Program-made: the position numbers and the translations under genes
Source of the DNA: Polyangium fumosum
GTDB lineage: Bacteria; Myxococcota_A; Polyangia; Polyangiales; Polyangiaceae
DNA length: 64,000 nt
Assembly (NCBI RefSeq): GCF_005144585.1
Contig: NZ_SSMQ01000050.1
Coordinates: forward strand, 29,479 to 93,478
Reading direction: 5' to 3'
Notes under the pieces: generated by a model
Told to the model about the DNA's origin: nothing
Seen by the model: the letters and a program-made list of their open reading frames with translations, nothing else
The model's database searches: none
Shown here: piece after piece, positions 36,136-43,057 of the stretch
Layout: the number at the start of each line of letters is the position of its first letter
How positions within the stretch are numbered: position 1 is the first letter of the stretch

Positions 36136-37131
36136 ATGGACGGATCGCCTGTCAGGAAGGACGCGCCCGAAGACCTCGCGCCCCGCTCCTCCACGCGCCT
36201 CATCGACGAGGGCGCGGCGCTCCGCGCGAGCCTGCTCCAGGAGCTCCCGGAAATCCCGGCGCGTTACCTCTACGACGACACCGGGAGCGAGCTCTTCGAG
36301 CGCATCACCGGGCTCTCCGTGTATTACCAGACCCGCACGGAGATCTCGATCCTGGAGCGCGCCGCCGCCGATATCGTCGCGCACGCTCGGCCGCGTCATC
36401 TCGTCGAGCTCGGCAGCGGCGCGGGCCGGAAAATCCGGATCCTGCTCGATGCCCTGCGGGCGGACGGTCCTTCCGTCACCTGCACCATGCTCGACATCAA
36501 CGAGCTCTTCTTGCTCCAGTCGATCGATCGGCTCTCCGCCGATTACCCGGAGTTCGTGTTCCGCGGCGTCGTCGGCAATTTCATGACCGACCTCGGGCGC
36601 CTCGGCCCCGCGGGCGGGCGGCTCGTCGTGTTTTTCGCCGGCACCGTGGGCAACCTGCACCCGGACGAGCGCCGCTCGTTCCTCGGCGACCTCGCGCAGC
36701 GCATGGATGACGCGGACGCGCTGCTGCTCGGCGTGGATCTCGTCAAGGATCCGGCCCGGCTCGAAGCCGCGTACGACGACCCCGAGGGCGTCACGGCGGC
36801 CTTCAACCTGAACGTGCTCTCCGTCCTCAACCGGCGGTTCGCGGGGAATTTCGATACGTCGGCCTTCCGGCACCGCGCGTTCTACGATCGGAAAAACGCC
36901 TGGATCGAAATGCGCCTCGTCGCGACGCGCAAGAACGAGGTCTGCCTCGACGCGCTCGGCCTCCGGCTCGCCTTCGACAAGGGCGCCGAGATCCGTACCG
37001 AGCTCTCCTGCAAATTCACGCGCGCCTCGCTCGAGGCTTCTGCCGGCGAGGCCGGTCTCACGATCGACCGCTGGTACACCGACCCGGCCGACCTCTTCGC
37101 CCTCGCCCTCGTCCGGAGGCGTCGTTCGTGA
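36136..37131 (+). CDS. egtD: L-histidine N(alpha)-methyltransferase
   Basis: EgtD transfers three methyl groups from S-adenosylmethionine to the alpha amine of histidine, giving hercynine, the first step of ergothioneine synthesis. The 331 residues match the family. They show ARYLYDDTGSELFERITG near residue 37, the AdoMet loop VELGSGAGRKIRILLDAL near 90, VFFAGTVGNLHPDE near 170, and the C-terminal FTRASLEASAGEAGL. I start at ATG 36136 (MDGSPVRKDA), because the long upstream frame is a shadow of the kinase gene. The stop is overlapped by the next gene (GTGA), so egtD and egtB are one unit. Confidence 0.94.
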   Translation: MDGSPVRKDAPEDLAPRSSTRLIDEGAALRASLLQELPEIPARYLYDDTGSELFERITGLSVYYQTRTEISILERAAADIVAHARPRHLVELGSGAGRKIRILLDALRADGPSVTCTMLDINELFLLQSIDRLSADYPEFVFRGVVGNFMTDLGRLGPAGGRLVVFFAGTVGNLHPDERRSFLGDLAQRMDDADALLLGVDLVKDPARLEAAYDDPEGVTAAFNLNVLSVLNRRFAGNFDTSAFRHRAFYDRKNAWIEMRLVATRKNEVCLDALGLRLAFDKGAEIRTELSCKFTRASLEASAGEAGLTIDRWYTDPADLFALALVRRRRS

Positions 37132-38408
37132 CCCTGCCCCTCGAATCGTTCTGGAAAGAAAAACTCGACACGACCTACCAGCGCACGGACCTCCTGTTCG
37201 GCCTGCTCCCTCGGGGGGCCCTGCTCGAACGGCCAATCGGCCTGCGCCACCCCTTCCTGTTCTACCTCGGCCACCTGCCGGCGTTCGCCTGGAACCAGAT
37301 AGGCCGGGGCGTGCTCGGGGCGGGGCGCCTCGACGAGGCGTTCGACGTCCTCTTCGAACGGGGCATCGATCCCAAGGACGAGCCGAGCGCGTGCCGGGCG
37401 AGCCTCTCGAAGTGGCCCCCCGTCTCTGCCGTGCTCGCCTATCGCGACGAGGCGCGCCGCGCCGTCCGCGCGCGGATCGGTGAGGTCCTCGGCCGCGCGG
37501 ACGACCCGCTCTGCACGAACGAGCGCATCCTGCACCTCGTCGTCGAGCACGAGCTCATGCACCAGGAGACGCTGCTCTACATGTTCGCGGAGTGCCGCCC
37601 GGGCCTGATCCCGCGCCCCGCGCACATGGCTCCGCCCGCATCCGGCGAAGACCGCGCCGCCGAGCGTGTCCGCATCCCCGCGGGCGACGCCGTCGTCGGG
37701 GCCGCCTGGGACGAGATCCCGTTCGGCTGGGACAACGAGTTTGGCAGGGCCTACGTCTCCGTCGGCGCCTTCTCCCTGGATTCTCTGCCCGTGCGAAACC
37801 TCGATTGGCTCGTGTTCCTCCGCGCGAACGGTGATCCCCCGTCGCTCCTGCCCCGCTCATGGATTCCTAGAGGCGCTCGCCTGTTCGTCAAGACGGTGTT
37901 CGGACCCGTGCCCTTCGAGGTCGCGAGAGGGTGGCCCGTCCAGGTCTCGGGCGAGCAGGCGCGGGCCTATTGCGCGCACCACGGCGGCCGGCTGCCCACG
38001 GAAGCCGAGCTCTGCCGCGCCGCCTACACGACGCCGGACGGCGCCCGCAGGCCTTATCCCTGGGGCGACGCCGCGCCTGCGCCTTGCCACGGCAATTTCG
38101 ATTTCGCCCGGTTTTTCCCCTCACCCACGGGCGCGCATCCGGCCGGGGCGAATGCGTGGGGTGTGGAGGAGCTCATCGGCAATGGCTGGGAATGGACGAG
38201 CACGCCTTTCTCACCCTTGCCCGGGTTCGTCCCGTACGCCCGGACGTATCCCGGCTATTCCGCGGATTTCTTCGACGCCGAGCATGACGTCGTGTTCGGC
38301 GCCTCGTGGGCCACCGACAAAAAGCTCCTCCGCCCGAGCTTCCGCAACTGGTACCGACGGACGTATCCGTACGCGTTCACGAGTTTTCGTGTCGCGTGGG
38401 ACGAATGA
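37128..38408 (+). CDS. egtB: Ergothioneine sulfoxide synthase, EgtB/Egt1-type
   Basis: This 426-residue non-heme iron enzyme joins a sulfur donor to hercynine. The N-terminal DinB-like domain offers the three iron ligands: His49 in LGHLPAF and His141/His145 in VEHELMHQET. The C-terminal formylglycine-enzyme-like lectin fold includes GGRLPTEAELCRAAY and the GNGWEWTSTPFSP segment. The ending, with TYPGYSADFFDAEHD and SFRNWYRRTYPYAFTSF, resembles fungal Egt1 more than actinobacterial EgtB, as I recall those families. No egtA or egtC (gamma-glutamylcysteine route) is nearby, so cysteine may be the direct donor; that is inference. A selenium-using SenA role is less likely, since no senB/senC is seen. 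It converges on the FGGY kinase. Confidence 0.88.
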   Translation: MTLPLESFWKEKLDTTYQRTDLLFGLLPRGALLERPIGLRHPFLFYLGHLPAFAWNQIGRGVLGAGRLDEAFDVLFERGIDPKDEPSACRASLSKWPPVSAVLAYRDEARRAVRARIGEVLGRADDPLCTNERILHLVVEHELMHQETLLYMFAECRPGLIPRPAHMAPPASGEDRAAERVRIPAGDAVVGAAWDEIPFGWDNEFGRAYVSVGAFSLDSLPVRNLDWLVFLRANGDPPSLLPRSWIPRGARLFVKTVFGPVPFEVARGWPVQVSGEQARAYCAHHGGRLPTEAELCRAAYTTPDGARRPYPWGDAAPAPCHGNFDFARFFPSPTGAHPAGANAWGVEELIGNGWEWTSTPFSPLPGFVPYARTYPGYSADFFDAEHDVVFGASWATDKKLLRPSFRNWYRRTYPYAFTSFRVAWDE

Positions 38409-38409
38409 G

Positions 38410-39954
38410 CTATCGCGCGCTCTCCCGGATCTGCGCGAGCCGCCCCATCGCCCCCGAGAGCGCGGGATACAGCCCCACGTACACCTCGCGGTAAAGCCGC
38501 TCGTACACCGCTCGCCGCTCCCCGGGGACGAAGACCTCGCCGCGCGACGTCATCGCCGCGGCCGCCTCCTCGATTCCTGCAAACGCCCCCACCCCCGCCG
38601 CCGCCAGGATCCCCGCGCCGAGCGACGTCGCCTCGCTCGTCCCTGCCCGCACGATGGGTTTGTCGAGGACATCCGCCAGGATCTGGCACCAGAGCGCGCT
38701 GCGCGAGCCTCCGCCCATCACGCGGAGCTCCGTGATCGGCCCTGACGCCCGCTCCACGCCGTCCGTGTGCAATCGCTGTTCGAGCGCGATGCCTTCGAGG
38801 ATCGCCCGATAGAGGTGCGCCGGCCCTTGCCCGCCGGAGAACCCGAGCAGGAGGCCCGTGGCCGCGTCGTCCCAGTAGGGATTCATGACGCCGTGGAAAT
38901 ACGGCACGAGCACGAGCCCGTCCGCGCCCGGCGGGAGGCCCTCCGCTTCCCGTTCGAGCGCGGCCAGCGTCGACGACGCCGCATCCGCGTCCGCGCCGAG
39001 CAAACGCGCGAGCCACGTGAGCGTGAACGTCCCGCCTTTCAGGTCGGTCTCGTACAAGAACGCGCCCGGCGTCGCCGCCATCATCGTCCGAAAGGCCCGA
39101 TCCGTGCGGTACTCCCGCGAAATGACCCCCGACACGATGGCCGTGCCGAGGTTCAGATACATCACGCCCGGCCCGACGATGCCCGCGCCGAGCGCCGCCG
39201 CTTGCCCATCCCCGGCGCCCGCGAAGACCGGGATCCCCGCCTCGATCCCCAGGTCCGCGGCGACCGCGCCGCTCACCTCGCCGATCCGCTCGCCCGGCTC
39301 GGCCAGCGCGGGCACCTCCGATGCGGACAAACCTGCCCATGCGAGGATATCCGCGGAAAAACCACGCGCCGCCATGTCCACGAGGCCCGTGGGATCCGCG
39401 CTCGCCACGGACGTGACCAGCCGGCCCGTGAGCCGGTGGGCGAGAAAGGCGTGCACATCGAGCATCCGCACGGGACGCGAGGCGAGGTGCGGCGCGATCC
39501 GGTTGCGCAGGTGGAGCAGCTTGTAGAGCGAGGGCGTGGTGCAGGGGAATTTGCCCGAGATCTCGTGCAAGCGCGCCTCCCCCACCTTCGCCGCGAGCGC
39601 CGCGACCTCCGCCCGGCAGCGCGCGTCCATCCACACGAGCGCGGGATGCAACGGCTCGCCGCGCTCGTCTGTCAGGACGAACGTCTCCCGCTGGTGCGTG
39701 ATCGTGATCGCCCGGATCCGCTGCGCGCCCCGGTCGCCGAGCGCCTGGGCCGCTTCGCGTGTCGCAAGGGCGAGGGCCTCCCACCAGGTCCGCGCGTCTT
39801 GCTCCCACGCGTCCGGCGCCGGGTTCGAGAGCGGGATCGGCGCGCGGCCCTCCGCGACGGCGCGGCCCTCGCGGTCCCACGCGATGGCCTTGCACGCTGT
39901 CGTGCTGCAATCGATCCCCAGGAAAAGCGCGTCGTCCCCCGCCGCCATCGTCAT
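38410..39954 (-). CDS. FGGY-family carbohydrate kinase (xylulokinase-like)
   Basis: This 514-residue sugar or polyol kinase of the FGGY family starts with the ATP-binding strand FLGIDCSTTACKAIAWD and a WEQDARTWWEALA segment, both typical of xylulokinases. The second ATP-binding half has NLGTAIVSGVISRE, and a conserved GGGSRSALWCQILADVLDKP lies near residue 415. The enzyme phosphorylates a sugar such as D-xylulose. Glycerol or ribulose cannot be excluded from sequence alone. The start ATG 39954 overlaps the stop of gpsA (ATGA), and an upstream in-frame region belongs to gpsA, so this start is firm. The link with gpsA suggests a product that enters triose or glycerol-phosphate metabolism, but that is inferred only. 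Confidence 0.88.
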   Translation of the reverse strand: MTMAAGDDALFLGIDCSTTACKAIAWDREGRAVAEGRAPIPLSNPAPDAWEQDARTWWEALALATREAAQALGDRGAQRIRAITITHQRETFVLTDERGEPLHPALVWMDARCRAEVAALAAKVGEARLHEISGKFPCTTPSLYKLLHLRNRIAPHLASRPVRMLDVHAFLAHRLTGRLVTSVASADPTGLVDMAARGFSADILAWAGLSASEVPALAEPGERIGEVSGAVAADLGIEAGIPVFAGAGDGQAAALGAGIVGPGVMYLNLGTAIVSGVISREYRTDRAFRTMMAATPGAFLYETDLKGGTFTLTWLARLLGADADAASSTLAALEREAEGLPPGADGLVLVPYFHGVMNPYWDDAATGLLLGFSGGQGPAHLYRAILEGIALEQRLHTDGVERASGPITELRVMGGGSRSALWCQILADVLDKPIVRAGTSEATSLGAGILAAAGVGAFAGIEEAAAAMTSRGEVFVPGERRAVYERLYREVYVGLYPALSGAMGRLAQIRESAR

Positions 39955-41006
39955 GCCCCGAAAAACGAATCGAACGGCATCTCCACCGGCGCGTCTTCGA
40001 GCGCGATGGCGATCAGCTTTCGCAGGAGCGGCAATTCCCCGGGGCCGAGCTCGCCCCGGGCCTCGTACGCGGGCAAGGCCCGGCGCATCACGTCGAGGAT
40101 CTCCAGGCATTCGAGCGTCGCGCCCTCCATCCGCGCGACAGCCTCGCGCGCGCCGATCCCGAGCCCGAGCAGCCGGCCAAACCGACCCGTGCGGCCGCCG
40201 TTCATCGTGACGTCGAGATCCCCCACGCCGGGGAGCCCCGTGGCCGTCATCGGATCACCGCCCAGCATCGTGATGATCCGCATCATCTCGCGAATGGCCT
40301 GCGCGAACACGGCGCTCTCCCAGTTATGCATCGCCACGCTCCCGGGCGCGCCGCCGTTCTTCTCGTGCAGGCCCGCGCCGAGCGCGACGCCCATCGCGTA
40401 TGCATTCTTGAGCGCCGCGCACACCTCCGCGCCGATCACGTCTGCGCACGGGAAAACGTGATAATACGGTCCGCGCAGTGCGCTCCCGAGCTTGTCGAGC
40501 GCCTCGCCGTCCCTCCCCGTCACCACGACGGACGTCGGCACGCGCCGCGCGAGCTCCCCCGCGATGCACGGCCCCGCGACGGCCGCCGGCGACACGCTCG
40601 CCCGCACCTCCTCGGGCAAACCACGGCGCACCACGTCGGGGAGCACCAGGAGCCGGCCGGCCTCGCCGTCGAGCTCGAGCCCCTTCGTGATCATCACGAG
40701 CGGCACGCCGGGCCGCGCGTGGGTCGTGATCGTCTCCGTGGCCCAACGAATGCCCGCCGAGCTCACGCCAAACGCGAGGATGTCCGCGCCGCGGACGGCC
40801 TCTTCGAGCTCGGCCGCGAAAAACGGACGGATCGAAGCGGGAAGATCGAGCTTCAGCGTCGGGTGAAACGCGCGGACACGCAGGCTCTCGATGATCGCGG
40901 CGTCGAGGTGCGTGCCGACGAGGCGCACGTCGTGCCCGCGATCGACGAGCGGCACGCAAAACGCGCTGCCCATCATGCCGGCGCCGAGGACGGTGATGAC
41001 GGCCAT
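39951..41006 (-). CDS. gpsA: Glycerol-3-phosphate dehydrogenase, NAD(P)-dependent
   Basis: This 351-residue enzyme interconverts dihydroxyacetone phosphate and sn-glycerol 3-phosphate for membrane lipid synthesis. Visible features are the Rossmann loop VLGAGMMGSAFCVPL at the N-terminus and FGVSSAGIRWATET (position of the usual AVPS-like segment). The catalytic-region ALKNAYAMGVALGAGL and GLPGVGDLDVT with NGGRTGRFGRLLG near the C-terminus follow. Length is slightly above the usual 330-340. I chose ATG 41006 as the natural start, since the open frame upstream lacks any family resemblance. It is the first gene of a pair with the FGGY kinase. Another gpsA may exist elsewhere, so this copy could be specialised. 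Confidence 0.88.
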   Translation of the reverse strand: MAVITVLGAGMMGSAFCVPLVDRGHDVRLVGTHLDAAIIESLRVRAFHPTLKLDLPASIRPFFAAELEEAVRGADILAFGVSSAGIRWATETITTHARPGVPLVMITKGLELDGEAGRLLVLPDVVRRGLPEEVRASVSPAAVAGPCIAGELARRVPTSVVVTGRDGEALDKLGSALRGPYYHVFPCADVIGAEVCAALKNAYAMGVALGAGLHEKNGGAPGSVAMHNWESAVFAQAIREMMRIITMLGGDPMTATGLPGVGDLDVTMNGGRTGRFGRLLGLGIGAREAVARMEGATLECLEILDVMRRALPAYEARGELGPGELPLLRKLIAIALEDAPVEMPFDSFFGA

Positions 41007-41119
41007 GGTGGCGGCGGAGGGTACCCAGAACCGTCGCGTTTGCAAGGAGTTGCCCGGGGGGATTGCCTGCGGCAGGCCCCTCGGTATCATCGCGGCCGAA
41101 CCAAGGCGCGGAGGTCTTC

Positions 41120-42136
41120 GTGAGCGGAGAGGACGAGGGCAGCAGCGGCAAGAAGATGGGGGGATTCGCGGCCGTGATCGCGGCAATCGGCATGTTCGTC
41201 GCGCGGGCCGGCGATGATTGCGCGAGGGTCGGCGCGAAAGGCGCGATGCTCGGCGACGACGCTGCGCGAGGGCTCGGCCGCGCGGGCTCGCTCGCCGATG
41301 ACGGCCTTCGCGGCGGCGGAAAGCTCGGCTCGCTCGCCGATGACGGCATGCGCGCGGGCGCGAAAGGGCCGCTGCCCCCCATGCACGGCCCCGAGGGCGG
41401 CGGCCTCGTCGAAGAGGCGATGAGCGCAGGCGCCAAGGCCGAAAGCCACGCGGGCGACCTCGCGGAGATCGGCGTCGACGTCTCGATGGAGATCCTGTCG
41501 AACGTGGGCCCGAGCGACGGGGACGAGGACGACGAGCACGCAGGCGAAGCGCCCGTCGTCGGTGGCATTCACATTCCGCCCCCGCCGAGCGCGACCAACA
41601 GGAAGAGCCATCCAGCCGATCTGCTACGAGCGCGAAACATCGTGTCGAGCCCGATGCTGCTCGGCCTCGCCTCCGGGGCCCCGAACACGATTGCGAGCGC
41701 GACGGAGCCATTCGCCTGGCTGGAGAGCCACGGCGCGCACAACCCCGTCGGGTTGCTCTATTTATCGCGCGGCAAGGTCGACACGAAGACCACGATTCCG
41801 CTCGTCTCCTCCGCCGGCGACACGACCGACGACACCACGATCCACCGGACGTGCCTCGGGCTCGGGATGAACTGCGTCGTGCTCGTCTGCGAGCCGATCC
41901 CCGCAGGCGCGAAGGAGCCGTGCGTGAACGGCGCGGTCGCCGCGTGGAAGTCGATCGAGGCCCTGGATCTCGGCGCGAAGCCCGCCCTGCGGGACTTCCT
42001 CGGCAAACTCCTCCTCGCGCGCGCGGGGCGGCCGTCGTTGCAGTACCTCGTCCTCTCGCGGCTCGACGTCGACAGCACGCCGCCGCGGATCGTCCGGAGC
42101 CGCGTCGACATGAAAACCACGCCGGCGAAGCCCTGA
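41120..42136 (+). CDS. Hypothetical protein with Gly/Ala-Asp repeat region
   Basis: This 338-residue protein begins at GTG 41120 with a strong GGAGG at 41110-41114, five bases ahead. A short hydrophobic stretch near the start (GGFAAVIAAIGMFVARAG) could be an anchor or an uncleaved signal. Residues 35-85 hold an irregular repeat of the type AGSLADDGLRGGGKLG. A spacer (VVGGIHIPPPPSATNRKS) follows, and then a globular C-terminal half with LGMNCVVLVCEPIPAG and ALRDFLGKLLLARAGRP. No family is recognised. It converges on the cassette 2 gene at 42173, 36 bases away, and might belong functionally to that cassette. That is only an idea from position. Confidence 0.68.
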   Translation: MSGEDEGSSGKKMGGFAAVIAAIGMFVARAGDDCARVGAKGAMLGDDAARGLGRAGSLADDGLRGGGKLGSLADDGMRAGAKGPLPPMHGPEGGGLVEEAMSAGAKAESHAGDLAEIGVDVSMEILSNVGPSDGDEDDEHAGEAPVVGGIHIPPPPSATNRKSHPADLLRARNIVSSPMLLGLASGAPNTIASATEPFAWLESHGAHNPVGLLYLSRGKVDTKTTIPLVSSAGDTTDDTTIHRTCLGLGMNCVVLVCEPIPAGAKEPCVNGAVAAWKSIEALDLGAKPALRDFLGKLLLARAGRPSLQYLVLSRLDVDSTPPRIVRSRVDMKTTPAKP

Positions 42137-42172
42137 GGCCCGCCGCGCGCGCCTTCGCGCCCCGATCCGCGC

Positions 42173-43057
42173 CTACCGCACCCGCCTCACATGAAGCTCG
42201 TCCGCCGCGTCGAGCCACGCGACCTCCGCCCCGTCCGGCGATAACGCGACGGATTGCGGGTTCGTCACGGCGAACTCCGCCTGCTCCTCCTCGTCCCAGC
42301 GCACCAGGACGGCCTCGCCCGTGATCCAGGCGAACGTCCCGTCCCGCGCCACGTCCACGCTCCCGGGTCCGAGGCACAGGGCGCCGCTGAAGCTGCGAGA
42401 CGTGTCCGTGGCCAGCGCCACGCAATCTCCCTCGCCGTCCGGCCGGACGGAGACGTACCACGCGGCCGTACTGTCGATCGCAATCGACACGGTCCCCCGA
42501 TCGTCGAAATCGGTCGGCCAGCACTCACATCGGCCAAGCTGCTTGTTCGCCTCGTCGAACGGTCGAATCTCGAATCCGCGCTGATGCCACCCCGCGGAGC
42601 CATACCCCGACGCATAAGGCCGCGTGCGATACGCGACGGCATACGCCGCGTCGGCGAGCGCGACCATATGGCAGAGGTGCTCCTCCGGCAACCACAGATC
42701 GTCGCGCATTCTGCGGCCCCGGAGCGTCTCCCACGCTGCAAAGGCGATCACGTCGTCGAAGGCCGCCGCGAGGCGCATCGCGCGACGGTCGAACACGAGC
42801 ACATCCGGCGCCCCGAGATGCGCGCGCTCATCGAGCAAGGCCACACGCCCATCGGCGTGGAGCACCCGCTCGCCGTCCGCGAGCACGAGATCCCCCGTCG
42901 GATCCAGCGCCGCCGCGATCCACGACGGCGCAATGCCGTGCACGTGAATCTGCCCGCCCGGCTCGCGCACGAGCACGCGATCCAGCGCGACCCGCGCGAC
43001 GAGGCCGGCCTCGCACCAGAAGAGCGGCGCCGCGGTCCGCGGACCGTCGCCGCTCAC
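42173..43057 (-). CDS. Propeller-like protein of unknown function, last gene of VgrG cassette 2
   Basis: This 294-residue protein starts at GTG 43057, overlapping the DUF2169 stop (GTGA). No signal peptide is evident. Repeated short blade-like segments suggest a beta-propeller: SWIAAALDPTGDLVLADGER, AAWYVSVRPDGEGDCVALAT, SVDVARDGTFAWITGEAV and QSVALSPDGAEVAWLDAADE. The remaining chain carries a HQRGFEIRPFDEANKQLGRC segment. No catalytic motif is evident. Its place at the end of the cassette transcript makes it a candidate for cargo, immunity or an assembly factor. The frame upstream into the DUF2169 coding region has no protein-like character. Confidence 0.7.
   Translation of the reverse strand: MSGDGPRTAAPLFWCEAGLVARVALDRVLVREPGGQIHVHGIAPSWIAAALDPTGDLVLADGERVLHADGRVALLDERAHLGAPDVLVFDRRAMRLAAAFDDVIAFAAWETLRGRRMRDDLWLPEEHLCHMVALADAAYAVAYRTRPYASGYGSAGWHQRGFEIRPFDEANKQLGRCECWPTDFDDRGTVSIAIDSTAAWYVSVRPDGEGDCVALATDTSRSFSGALCLGPGSVDVARDGTFAWITGEAVLVRWDEEEQAEFAVTNPQSVALSPDGAEVAWLDAADELHVRRVR

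Noticed and set aside
36136..38408. Ovothiol (OvoA) or selenoneine (SenA) pathway
   Set aside because: OvoA is a fused single enzyme with a C-terminal methyltransferase and SenA goes with senB/senC; here a separate EgtD precedes EgtB.
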